A stretch of 39,107 nt of DNA from JANLSE01 sp038214135 (lineage in GTDB: Bacteria > Chloroflexota > Chloroflexia > Chloroflexales > Roseiflexaceae). Under the pieces are notes generated by a model that saw only the letters and a list, made by a program, of their open reading frames with translations, did no database searches and was not told the origin of the DNA. The stretch lies in the NCBI GenBank assembly GCA_038214135.1, contig JBBQSD010000050.1:1-39107 (forward strand), read 5' to 3'. Positions 10,300-18,006 of the stretch are shown here, in pieces (within the stretch, counting starts at the first letter, position 1; every line of letters begins with the position of its first letter). A program made the position numbers and the translations under genes.

Positions 10300-10477
10300 A
10301 GCTTTCAGCTTTCAGCCTTCAGGAGTACGGAAGATGCACCTTACCTTATAGAGAAATTAGGGAAATGTTAGGCACATGTCATGCTGAGCAGAGGGCAGCA
10401 TCTCGTAAGTGTGCGGCTTGTTCAAGCCATGAATGTATCTCTAGGAGATAAAGGCTGAGTGCTGATAGCTGAATGCT
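10300..10477. repeat. 178-bp inverted-repeat element with heptamer arms
   Basis: The left arm begins AGCTTTCAGCTTTCAGCC, a run of TTCAGCN heptamers. The right end, read on the minus strand, begins AGCATTCAGCTATCAGCA. About 19 of the first 23 positions agree. The interior (about 130 bp) has no ORF of note. It fills the whole gap between the UxaA-type gene and the luciferase-like gene. This suggests a small non-autonomous mobile or recombination-derived repeat. Confidence 0.7.
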
Positions 10478-10499
10478 TGTTTCATAGAAAAGAACCACC

Positions 10500-11459
10500 A
10501 TGAAATTTTCGATCATGCTTGAGGGCCAGCAAGGTCTGACATGGCCGCGCTGGCAGAAGATCGCTGCATTAGTTGACGAGCTTGGCTTTGCCGGGCTGTT
10601 CCGTTCCGATCATTTTACCGATCCGGCTCCACCAAGCCGTGATTCATTGGAACTGGTTGTCTCGCTGGCCTATCTGGCGAGCCATACGAAACAGATTCAC
10701 TTCGGGCCGTGTGTCGCACCGGTTTCATTCCGCGATCCAATCATGTTTGCGCGTCAGGCAGCAGCCATCGATGATCTCAGCGGTGGGCGGATGATCCTGG
10801 GCCTTGGCGCTGGTTGGCAGGAACGTGAGCATACCATGTTCGGCTACCCACTTGGCGATGTTGCCACCCGGATGGCCCGTTATGAAGAGGCGCTGGAGGT
10901 GGTTTCGCTGTTGTTGCGTGGCAGCGAACCGGCGAGTTTCACAGGCCGTTTCTATAATCTGAAAGAGGCCGAATTGTTGCCCCGTGCCCAACGCCCTGGT
11001 GGAACGCAGATCATGATCGGTGGCAATGGGCCGAAGCGCACCCTGCCGCTGGCTGCTCGCTATGCCAATATCTGGAATGGCGTGTTTCTGACGCCGGAAG
11101 AGTTTCGTGAGCGAACCAACGCCCTTGATGATCTATTGCGTGCTGCTGGGCGCGCACCCGAAAGCCTGCAACGCACCCTCATGACCGTCATTCACTATGG
11201 CCAGGATCGAGCAGCGCTCGATCAGAAACTGGCCTGGCGGCATATACGGCCCGAGTTTGCTGGAAAATCGCTTGATCAGACGATTGCCCAGATTCGTGAG
11301 GGACGAAAGCAGATCGTCGGGACACCAGATGATGTCATCCCGCAGCTTCGTGAATATGCCGATGCTGGTGTCGAGGAATTTTTCCTGCAATGGCTCGATC
11401 TCGATGACCTCGATGGGCTGCGCAGCATTGCACAACATATTCTGCCGCAGTTTATCTGA
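10500..11459 (+). CDS. LLM-class flavin-dependent oxidoreductase (luciferase-like)
   Basis: 319 aa, a TIM-barrel flavin or F420-dependent oxidoreductase of the bacterial luciferase superfamily. Supporting segments are SIMLEGQQGLTWPRW at the N-terminus, GLFRSDHFTDP, the family pattern DDLSGGRMILGLGAGWQEREH (seen at about 97-117), MARYEEALEVV, and GGNGPKRTLPLAARYA. Length fits the F420-dependent subgroup, but coenzyme choice cannot be read from sequence by eye. The start ATG has only a weak RBS. Its partner on the plus strand is the acyl-CoA-dehydrogenase-fold gene 164 bp downstream. Both may act on related substrates, which is inference only. Confidence 0.88.
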   Translation: MKFSIMLEGQQGLTWPRWQKIAALVDELGFAGLFRSDHFTDPAPPSRDSLELVVSLAYLASHTKQIHFGPCVAPVSFRDPIMFARQAAAIDDLSGGRMILGLGAGWQEREHTMFGYPLGDVATRMARYEEALEVVSLLLRGSEPASFTGRFYNLKEAELLPRAQRPGGTQIMIGGNGPKRTLPLAARYANIWNGVFLTPEEFRERTNALDDLLRAAGRAPESLQRTLMTVIHYGQDRAALDQKLAWRHIRPEFAGKSLDQTIAQIREGRKQIVGTPDDVIPQLREYADAGVEEFFLQWLDLDDLDGLRSIAQHILPQFI

Positions 11460-11557
11460 CAATTGCGAAACAGGTGTGCTCCCGCCGAATACCAGATCGA
11501 TCCAGTAGATGGCAGTTTACGGCCAATTGGTTGGCATATGCATCCAACAGCATACTT

Positions 11558-11607
11558 TTCACTCTATAATTAGCTGATGAACACTTTTGATCAACGAATA
11601 GAGTGAA
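11558..11607 (+). promoter_or_regulatory. Perfect 10-bp inverted repeat over a TATAAT box
   Basis: Half-sites TTCACTCTAT (11558-11567) and ATAGAGTGAA (11598-11607) are exact reverse complements, 30 bp apart. The left half overlaps a TATAAT (11565-11570). The right half ends 16 bp before the chosen start of the acyl-CoA-dehydrogenase-fold gene. No good -35 is seen at standard spacing. This has the look of a repressor operator, possibly with two bound dimers; no regulator gene is next to it. Confidence 0.5.
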
Positions 11608-11623
11608 CCGTGAGGAGATGCGG

Positions 11624-12820
11624 ATGCTACTTCTTTCCATGTTGACAGAGCGCCAGCAGCGTTTTGTAGCCCTTGCCAATGAATTAGCTCCCAGCTTGGC
11701 GGAACGGGCGGCTGCCCATGATGTTGATGGCAGTTTCCCGCACGAAAACTATGCTGAACTGCATCAATCTGGCTACCTGCGGCTGGTGATTCCTCCCGAA
11801 TATGGTGGCCAAGGTGCGAATGTCTACGAGATGGTGCTGGCTCAGGAACAACTTGGCCGTGCCGATGGCGCAACCGCAATGGCGACAGGTATGTTAGTTC
11901 AGTTGATCGGCCGCCTGGCCGAGGAGCGTAGTTGGCCGGAGCCATTGTTCGCAACGGTCTGCCGCGATCTGGCTACGGATGGCGGGTTAATCAATAGTGT
12001 CGTGACCGAACCGGAACTTGGCAGCGTTTCGCGTGGTGGTGTTCCAGCCACGAGTGCGACGCCCACCGATGGTGGCTGGCTGATCAATGGCTATAAACAG
12101 TTTGCAACTGGCGCTCCAGTGCTGCGGTTTTTCGTGGTTGGTGTGAAGATCGCGCCCCATGATGGTGCGCCCCAGGGTGAAGTAGCCAATGCGATTGTTC
12201 GCGCTGGTACGCCTGGATTACGAACCGTCTCGACATGGAGCAATAATCTAAGCCTGCGGACATGCGGCAATGATGATGTCTATTTTGAGGATGTCTTCGT
12301 TCCAGATGATTGGCTAGTTGGGCGGCGGGTGATTGGTGCCCCACAGCCCGTCACACAGCTTCCTGGCCTCAACGCCTGGAGCCTGACTGTGACAGCTGCC
12401 TATTTGGGAGTTGGGCAAGCGGCCTGTGATGCCGCCTGTGATTATGCCAACAATCGCATTCCGCCATCGCTTGGCAAACCGATTGCCGAATTACCGCATA
12501 TACAACAGACAATCGGCGCGATCCAGATCAGCCTGGATGCCGCACGAGCCGTATTGCACGAAACCACCCGTGCCTGGGTCGAACGGCCCGATCTGCGTGC
12601 AGCCCTAGCCGCGCATGTTGCTGCCGCGAAATACCTCTGCTCCAATGCGGCCTGCACCGCATCCGAACAAGCACTGCGCGTTGCAGGCGGGTTTGGCCTG
12701 ACGCGCGCCCTGCCACTTGAACGCTACTTTCGTGATGCACGGGCTGGCCTGTTTCATCCACCACAGGATGATCTGGCCCTCGCACAGGTTGCGCGTGCCG
12801 TCATTGCGGCACGGAAGTAG
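11624..12820 (+). CDS. Acyl-CoA dehydrogenase-fold flavoprotein, catalytic Glu motif not seen
   Basis: 398 aa with the three-domain layout of acyl-CoA dehydrogenases: an N-terminal helical part (IPPEYGGQGANVYEMVLAQE), a central beta domain (SVVTEPELGSVSRGG, GYKQFATGAP), and a C-terminal helical bundle (LGVGQAACDAACDYANNR, RVAGGFGLTRALPLERYFRDA). Where many family members have a YEGT-type motif with the base, this protein reads GLFHPPQDD (about 375-383). This resembles family members of unknown activity or flavin monooxygenases of this fold. Candidate starts are GTG 11603, ATG 11618 and ATG 11624; the last has GAGGAG 6 bp upstream. It is followed at once by a palindromic repeat. Confidence 0.85.
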   Translation: MLLLSMLTERQQRFVALANELAPSLAERAAAHDVDGSFPHENYAELHQSGYLRLVIPPEYGGQGANVYEMVLAQEQLGRADGATAMATGMLVQLIGRLAEERSWPEPLFATVCRDLATDGGLINSVVTEPELGSVSRGGVPATSATPTDGGWLINGYKQFATGAPVLRFFVVGVKIAPHDGAPQGEVANAIVRAGTPGLRTVSTWSNNLSLRTCGNDDVYFEDVFVPDDWLVGRRVIGAPQPVTQLPGLNAWSLTVTAAYLGVGQAACDAACDYANNRIPPSLGKPIAELPHIQQTIGAIQISLDAARAVLHETTRAWVERPDLRAALAAHVAAAKYLCSNAACTASEQALRVAGGFGLTRALPLERYFRDARAGLFHPPQDDLALAQVARAVIAARK

Positions 12821-12834
12821 CGACGCCCCGGTGG

Positions 12835-12868
12835 GCCGTAGAGACGCAAAATCCTGCGTCTCTACGGC
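12835..12868. repeat. 34-bp dispersed palindrome, copy A; likely bidirectional terminator
   Basis: GCCGTAGAGACGCA (12835-12848), a 6-nt loop, and the exact reverse complement (12855-12868). It lies in the 52-bp gap between the convergent acyl-CoA-dehydrogenase-fold gene and hflX. The same arms with a different loop occur at 33537-33570, also between convergent genes. Confidence 0.9.
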
Positions 12869-12872
12869 GGAA

Positions 12873-14189
12873 TTATGCCACGTTCTTGATTCGGAACCCA
12901 CGCAATTCCTGCGCCAGTGTCGCAGGAACACGCCCCGCCAGGAATGTGCCATCGGCCTCGAACCGCTCCTCCTCAACAACGCCCTGCTGACGCCAGAGCG
13001 CTACCAGATCATTGCGGCGGTAGGGAATCAACGCCTTGATCGTGTCCATCCCTGCTCCAAGCATCTCCTCGATCCGCTGCAGCAGTTCCTTGCGACCCCA
13101 ACCGTTAAGCGCCGATACCGCCACATAATCATTTGGAAGCCCTAATTCAGCGGCAATTGAACCGACGCCACCCTCGCTCATGCCCTCCAACAGATCGACC
13201 TTATTGAGCACTGTCAGCATTGGTTGCTTATCGGCACCCAGTTCTTTCAGTGTATCAACGACCGTCTGGGTCTGCTGGCTTGCATTCGTATGGGTGATAT
13301 CCAGCACATGCAACAGCAAATCGGCCTCACAGATCTCTTCCAGCGTTGCCCGGAAGGCTGCGACAAGCTGGGTTGGCAGCTTCTGAATGAAACCGACTGT
13401 ATCGGTCAGCAGGATCGGCCGACCACCAGGCAGTGTCACCTGGCGAGTTGTTGGATCCAGCGTAGCAAACAGTTTATCTTCAGCCAGAACCTGCGTCCCT
13501 GCAATCGCATTCAGCAGCGATGATTTGCCAGCATTGGTATACCCAACCAGTGCTACAATCGGGATACCACTGCGCCGACGACGTTCACGGTATAGCTCAC
13601 GATGCCGGTGAACTTCCTCGATCTGTTTTTCGAGCAGTGCGATTCGCTGCCCGATCATGCGCTGATCCAGCTCAAGCTGAGTTTCACCAGGCCCACGCAG
13701 GCCAACCACACCGCCGGCCGATGTCCCGCCACTACCGCCCTGTCGTTCAAGGTGCAGCCATTGGCGGCGCAGGCGTGGTAGCAGGTATTTGTACTGCGCC
13801 AACTCAACCTGAATGCGTCCCTCACGGGTCTGGGCGTGGCTCGCAAAGATATCGAGGATCAAATTGGTACGATCCAATACCTGTGTGGCAAGCAACTCTT
13901 CGAGATTGCGGGTCTGGCTGGGGGTTAGTTCATCATCGAAGATAACAACATCATAGTTGAGTTCTTCTTTCAGTGTCGCAATCTCATCGGCTTTTCCAGG
14001 TCCAATGAAATGACGTGGGAATGGATGCTTGAGGCGCTGATGCGTCTGTCCAACAACCTCAAGTCCAGCCGTATCAGCCAGCAATGCGAGTTCCTTGAGC
14101 GAATCCTCAGCACTCCATGCGCTGCGCCCACCAGTCAATTCGGCACCAACCAGAAACGCTCGCTCGCGGGGTGGACGTGTATCGTGCAT
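12873..14189 (-). CDS. hflX: HflX ribosome-associated GTPase
   Basis: 438 aa from the ATG at 14189. HflX binds the 50S subunit and splits stalled or stressed ribosomes. The N-terminal HflX domain shows HFIGPGKADEI and the glycine-rich GGSGGTSAGG with GLRGPGETQLELD (about 151-175). A coiled-coil follows. The G domain has GYTNAGKS (216-223), DTVG (263-266) and NKVD (329-332). The frame stays open upstream, and an AAGGAGA lies 6 bp before an in-frame ATA at 14246, while no RBS precedes the ATG at 14189. The true start may thus be 19 codons further upstream. That start would follow the glycosyltransferase stop (14258) by 11 bp, making a two-gene operon. Confidence 0.96.
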   Translation of the reverse strand: MHDTRPPRERAFLVGAELTGGRSAWSAEDSLKELALLADTAGLEVVGQTHQRLKHPFPRHFIGPGKADEIATLKEELNYDVVIFDDELTPSQTRNLEELLATQVLDRTNLILDIFASHAQTREGRIQVELAQYKYLLPRLRRQWLHLERQGGSGGTSAGGVVGLRGPGETQLELDQRMIGQRIALLEKQIEEVHRHRELYRERRRRSGIPIVALVGYTNAGKSSLLNAIAGTQVLAEDKLFATLDPTTRQVTLPGGRPILLTDTVGFIQKLPTQLVAAFRATLEEICEADLLLHVLDITHTNASQQTQTVVDTLKELGADKQPMLTVLNKVDLLEGMSEGGVGSIAAELGLPNDYVAVSALNGWGRKELLQRIEEMLGAGMDTIKALIPYRRNDLVALWRQQGVVEEERFEADGTFLAGRVPATLAQELRGFRIKNVA

Positions 14190-14257
14190 GCGCCGTCGTT
14201 CGACACTAGGGGTAGGGATCTCGGTGAGATCATCAAGTTCTTCTATGGCAGTTCTCC

Positions 14258-15253
14258 TTACGTTTCTTCGAAGCCAAGTTCTTCCGCAACAATATACAGC
14301 GGTCGCTTCTTAACTTCATCATAAATTCGACCGAGATATTCGCCAATTATCCCAAGGCAGACGAGTTGAACGCCGCCCATAAATAGCACCATCACCAGTG
14401 TCGTCGCCTGGCCAGTTAATTGCGTGCCAAACATGCGCAGCAGGACAACAGCAATAATCCCGATAATACCAAGCCCACCAATCGTAAAGCCACTATAGGT
14501 TGCCAATTGAAGTGGCAAATACGAAAAGGCTGTAATGCCATCAAGGGCAAACTTGACCATCTTGCGCAATGGATATTTTGTCTCGCCTGCCTTGCGTGCA
14601 TCGCGCTTATAGCCAACACCCGTCTGCTTGAAGCCAACCCACACCGAAAGCCCACGCATGAAGCGTTTCTGCTCACGCATCTGCTTGAGCGCCTCAACGA
14701 CTTTGCGATCCATCAGCCGAAAATCGCCAGTATCGACAGGAATATCAACATTTGTGATTGTTCGAATAATCCGATAGAACAGCGATGCCGTCGCCTTCTT
14801 AAAGGCCGTTTCGCCCTCGCGTTCTGTCCGAATGGCAAACACTACCTGACTACCCTGTTTCCATTCGGCGATCAGGTTCGGAATAACCTCTGGCGGATCC
14901 TGCAGATCCGAATCGATCACAACCACGGCCTTACCCTGGGCATAATCGATTCCCGCAGTAATGGCGAGTTGATGGCCAAAATTACGCGAGAAGCTGATCA
15001 CCTTCACCCGCGGGTCGTGCTCGTGTAGTTCACGCATGATTGCTGCGCTACGATCCCGGGAACCATCGTTGATCAACACGAGTTCGAATGGTTCGCCAAG
15101 GGTTTCCATCGCCGCAATTGCTCGGCGATAGAATTCTGGCAGCAACTCCTGCTCGTTAAAGACTGGTGCAACGATTGAGTAGTTCGGGCGTATGCTCATC
15201 TGCCCAGCCTGGCCGCGCATGCGGGTCATTTCTAATGGTTCAACAATCGCCAT
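14258..15253 (-). CDS. GT2 glycosyltransferase, polyprenyl-phosphate type with two TM helices
   Basis: 331 aa, a family 2 transferase like dolichyl-phosphate mannose synthase or GtrB. It transfers a sugar from a nucleotide donor to polyprenyl phosphate at the inner face of the membrane. Seen: SIVAPVFNEQELLPEF, LINDGSRDRS, SRNFGHQLAI, the metal-binding DSDLQDPPE, and the acceptor motif DTGDFRLMDRKV. Two transmembrane helices follow (about 245-270 and 280-305), then a cytosolic tail GEYLGRIYDEVKKRP. The RBS AAGGAG is 11 bp before the ATG at 15253; the internal M at residue 12 or 19 is possible. hflX follows closely. Confidence 0.92.
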   Translation of the reverse strand: MAIVEPLEMTRMRGQAGQMSIRPNYSIVAPVFNEQELLPEFYRRAIAAMETLGEPFELVLINDGSRDRSAAIMRELHEHDPRVKVISFSRNFGHQLAITAGIDYAQGKAVVVIDSDLQDPPEVIPNLIAEWKQGSQVVFAIRTEREGETAFKKATASLFYRIIRTITNVDIPVDTGDFRLMDRKVVEALKQMREQKRFMRGLSVWVGFKQTGVGYKRDARKAGETKYPLRKMVKFALDGITAFSYLPLQLATYSGFTIGGLGIIGIIAVVLLRMFGTQLTGQATTLVMVLFMGGVQLVCLGIIGEYLGRIYDEVKKRPLYIVAEELGFEET

Positions 15254-15302
15254 CGCGGATGAGCTCCTTTGCTTGCGATACGTAACAGCGCTTTATTCGT
15301 TT

Positions 15303-15331
15303 ATTTTAGCACAGGAGTGCAGGGTACCCAA
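15303..15331 (-). promoter_or_regulatory. Promoter of the glycosyltransferase-hflX pair
   Basis: TTGGGT (15326-15331) and TAAAAT (15303-15308) with a 17-bp spacer on the minus strand. It lies in the 111-bp gap after acpS, about 50 bp before the glycosyltransferase start. Confidence 0.6.
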
Positions 15332-15364
15332 TGAAGGATGAATGAGTTTTCACCTGATAGTGCA

Positions 15365-15772
15365 TCAATGGGTATCAGTATTCGAGCCGAGGCCCACAAC
15401 ACTCGCAATCGCCAGATCGCGCGTGTGGGTCAGGCTCAGTGCCAGTGTTGCGATGCCCAGGGTACAGGCTCGCTGTTCTGCCGCGCCAGAAAGCGTGATT
15501 GTTGGCTGCCCAAGCTCATCGCCAATCACCTCAATATCCGTCCACGCAACACCTGCAAATTGCGTGCCAGCCCCTAAACCGCGCAGCCCGACCCCCAACA
15601 GTTTGGCTGTTGCCTCTTTGGCAGCCCATCGTGCGGCAAGCGAACTTGGCCGATCACCATAGCGCACGATTTCGGCGTTGGTGAACACCCGTTTGAGAAA
15701 TCGTTCACCATAGCGCTCAATGGCGTGTGTTATTCGTGCGACCTCAATCATGTCGATGCCATGATAGATCAC
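15365..15772 (-). CDS. acpS: Holo-[acyl-carrier-protein] synthase
   Basis: 135 aa. AcpS transfers 4'-phosphopantetheine from CoA to a serine of acyl carrier protein. The N-terminus GIDMIEVARI contains the metal-binding aspartate, and ARWAAKEATAKLLGVGLRG holds the WAAKEA motif with the metal-binding Glu. The LSLTHTRDLAIASVV segment is typical of the C-terminus. The start is GTG at 15772, overlapping the TGA of the preceding gene by 2 bp (GTGA), so translation is probably coupled. It is the last gene of a three-gene unit with the FecR-like and MsrP-like genes. Confidence 0.95.
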   Translation of the reverse strand: MIYHGIDMIEVARITHAIERYGERFLKRVFTNAEIVRYGDRPSSLAARWAAKEATAKLLGVGLRGLGAGTQFAGVAWTDIEVIGDELGQPTITLSGAAEQRACTLGIATLALSLTHTRDLAIASVVGLGSNTDTH

Positions 15773-17205
15773 TGTTGGCCTACCATCGAGAAACCCGTTA
15801 CTTCCGCAAGGTAATCGTGCCCACGCGCCTCAATCCGGATGGTTTGAAGATAACGAGCCTGTTTGATCAGCGTATCGCCACGCAACTCAATATCGATCTG
15901 ATACCATGTATAGGGCGGCACGGGACGATAGCGAATGACCTGCAGATCCGGCAGTTGTTTCTCGCCATTTGTTGTTGAGTAGACACAAATATAACGCTGC
16001 TGTTCCTGGTCGGTTGGGCTTGTGGGTTTATAGATCAGCTGGATCATAATCGGGCATTCCGAGCCTTGTGCCCCCGTACCAGGTATGGATTGCTCCAGCA
16101 CGCGCACCCAGCCCTTCAACCGTAATGACGTATACTCGGAAACATCAACATCAAGTTCCTGAAAAATACCAGTTGTGAATGGCCGTGTTTGCCCACCATC
16201 GCGGCGAAACTGGCCGATGAACACCTGATCCTCGGCAGTACACAGATCTGGTGTTTCGGGGCGGCAGGCACGAATGATACTAAACGATGCTTTTTTCTCA
16301 TCGTCCGTCAGATCTGGGGCATTTTCATTCCAGTATTGCCGCCATGTCAACGAGCCTTCGTGATACATATTCTGCTGGCGATACTGCGTGAATCCACTAT
16401 CGGCAATCAATTCCCATACTGCCGGAATTGGTGGATCGATGCTACCATTAGTACTAACCTGGAGTTTTTCGCCAGGCCTTATGGCTACGCGCCGTTGGCC
16501 ACGCACCACATATGCCTGCCCTTTCCGAACTGCCACCTCAACCAGCAATGATCGCCCATCGGCAGTGACTGCTGGGAGGTGGCCGGCTTCATCACTTGGT
16601 ACGTAGACACTGTAGCTACCACCAGGCACGAGATCTATGCTCGTGGCGGTATCGATCTGAACCGTATAATCAACATGCTGGTATGGTTGATGATCGGCCA
16701 GATCAAAACGAGCATACCCGGATCGCTGGAACAATACGACTTCCTGGTGGTTGTTGTTCCATTGCGAAACCTGGTAGCGCTCAAGCGTCAGATCCGCACC
16801 GGTTGGCGAAGCCCACAGCTGAATATGCGTTTCGTCGGGAAGAACCATTGAAGCAACAGGGCCATAACCGGCCTCACGGCGCGATTTTACACTTTCGCCC
16901 TCGCTCAGCGGCACACAAATATCGCGGCTTTCTGGGCATGGGTCACGTTGGCCGGGCAATCGTTCGAGGCTCGATGGGCTCAATTGGCCACGTGACTGAA
17001 TCACGACTCCGGTATTCACATGGCTACGCAATACAGCACCGAGTACTGGCATGGTTGCCGTGGTGTAATAGCGCCACCCAAGCCATACTGAACTGGCAAC
17101 GATTGTGCAGAAGGTACCAAAAAACACCAGCAACACCAACCAGGCACTCGCTTGTGGAGAGAATCTGGTCGGTGTATTGCTGGATTGTTGGGCCTGTTGG
17201 GCCAA
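15769..17205 (-). CDS. Membrane-anchored protein with FecR-like domain, function unknown
   Basis: About 478 aa. One transmembrane helix near the N-terminus (about 22-45, AWLVLLVFFGTFCTIVASSV) is followed by a large exported part. The region about 105-250 has the alternating beta pattern of FecR domains (IQLWASPTGADLTLERYQV, GYARFDL, TSIDLVPGGSYSVYVP, VEVAVRKGQAYVVRGQRRV). The C-terminal 180 residues look like a beta-sandwich of unknown type; six cysteines in all are spread over the exported part. The SD AAAGGA fits a TTG start at 17205 (7-bp spacing) better than the GTG at 17211 (1 bp). It overlaps acpS by 4 bp. I do not recognise a function; a cell-envelope structural or sensing role is possible. 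Confidence 0.65.
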   Translation of the reverse strand: MAQQAQQSSNTPTRFSPQASAWLVLLVFFGTFCTIVASSVWLGWRYYTTATMPVLGAVLRSHVNTGVVIQSRGQLSPSSLERLPGQRDPCPESRDICVPLSEGESVKSRREAGYGPVASMVLPDETHIQLWASPTGADLTLERYQVSQWNNNHQEVVLFQRSGYARFDLADHQPYQHVDYTVQIDTATSIDLVPGGSYSVYVPSDEAGHLPAVTADGRSLLVEVAVRKGQAYVVRGQRRVAIRPGEKLQVSTNGSIDPPIPAVWELIADSGFTQYRQQNMYHEGSLTWRQYWNENAPDLTDDEKKASFSIIRACRPETPDLCTAEDQVFIGQFRRDGGQTRPFTTGIFQELDVDVSEYTSLRLKGWVRVLEQSIPGTGAQGSECPIMIQLIYKPTSPTDQEQQRYICVYSTTNGEKQLPDLQVIRYRPVPPYTWYQIDIELRGDTLIKQARYLQTIRIEARGHDYLAEVTGFSMVGQQ

Positions 17206-17217
17206 AGCCACATCCTT

Positions 17218-17832
17218 TCAGTCGGAATAGCGCTCCTCAAGCCATGGATCGGCATGATTATTGTACCCGTAGCGCTCCCAAAAGCCGAGCCGATCATCTG
17301 ATAGGAATTCGAGGCCGCGCAGCCACTTGGCACTCTTCCAAAAATATTTCTTTGGTGTCAGCAAACGCAGTGGGTATCCATGATCTGGAGTCAACTCATC
17401 ATTTTCATACTTATAGGCCAACATTGCATCGTCCTCCAACAGGATTTCGATGGGCACATTGGCAGTGAAGCCATATTCACAGTGCGCCACCACAAAGCGG
17501 GCGCTTGGCTTGAGTGCTGGAATATGTTTGAGGAATTCCTTAAACTGAACACCCTCCCACGTGGTATCAAGCTTGCTCCAACGCGTCACACAATGGATGT
17601 CTGTTGTGATCTGCATGGTTGGAAGCGCTCGAAATTCGGTATATGAGAGTTGGCTTGGTTGCTCAAGCTCTCCCCACACCCGTAAATCCCAGGTCTCCGC
17701 AAGATTTTTGTAGGAGGGAACATTACCATAGTGCAGAACTGGGAACTTTTCCGTCAGATATTGCCCTGGTGGAACTCGATCCTGCTGATCTGGTGGCGTG
17801 CGGTCATTCTTTTTGCGGAAGGTGTTAAACAT
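17218..17832 (-). CDS. Molybdopterin-binding sulfite oxidase/MsrP-fold oxidoreductase
   Basis: 204 aa, the oxidoreductase molybdopterin-binding domain shared by sulfite oxidase and MsrP/YedY. The key features are the molybdenum-ligating cysteine C81 in DIHCVTRWS, followed by TWEGVQFKEFL, then VVAHCEYGFTANVP, and the DHGYPLRLLTPKKYFWKSAKW stretch (about 155-175) near the C-terminus. There is no Tat or Sec signal, so it is probably cytosolic, unlike MsrP. The dimerisation domain of sulfite oxidases is lacking. The RBS GAGGATC precedes the ATG at 17832. It starts the unit MsrP-like - FecR-like - acpS. The substrate is unknown. Confidence 0.88.
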   Translation of the reverse strand: MFNTFRKKNDRTPPDQQDRVPPGQYLTEKFPVLHYGNVPSYKNLAETWDLRVWGELEQPSQLSYTEFRALPTMQITTDIHCVTRWSKLDTTWEGVQFKEFLKHIPALKPSARFVVAHCEYGFTANVPIEILLEDDAMLAYKYENDELTPDHGYPLRLLTPKKYFWKSAKWLRGLEFLSDDRLGFWERYGYNNHADPWLEERYSD

Positions 17833-17941
17833 TGTTTTTGATCCTCATTATGTAGGAGATCGTACCAGCGAACGATACATATGATAGTCATTTTATACGC
17901 ATAAACGTTACAGTCTTCTCTGTATAATACACGGATTCCGG

Positions 17942-17980
17942 CGGAAAACAAAATGCCGTGGAGCATTCACCCCACGGCAT
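17942..17980 (-). terminator. Intrinsic terminator after the winged-helix gene
   Basis: A 9-bp stem, 17953-17961 with 17972-17980 (ATGCCGTGG/CCACGGCAT), with a 10-nt loop. On the minus strand it is followed by TTTGTTTTCC. It lies 27 bp after the stop of the winged-helix gene. Confidence 0.85.
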
Positions 17981-18006
17981 CGCATCGGATGAGTTGTTTG
18001 TGTGGA

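Noticed and set aside
12717..13145. Plus-strand open frame of 142 codons over the end of the acyl-CoA-dehydrogenase-fold gene and hflX
   Set aside because: It crosses the palindrome and is antisense to HflX; it is a shadow frame with no RBS or motif.
16596..17468. Plus-strand open frame of 290 codons
   Set aside because: It is antisense to the FecR-like and MsrP-like genes, has an odd composition rich in His, Arg and Pro, and shows no motif.
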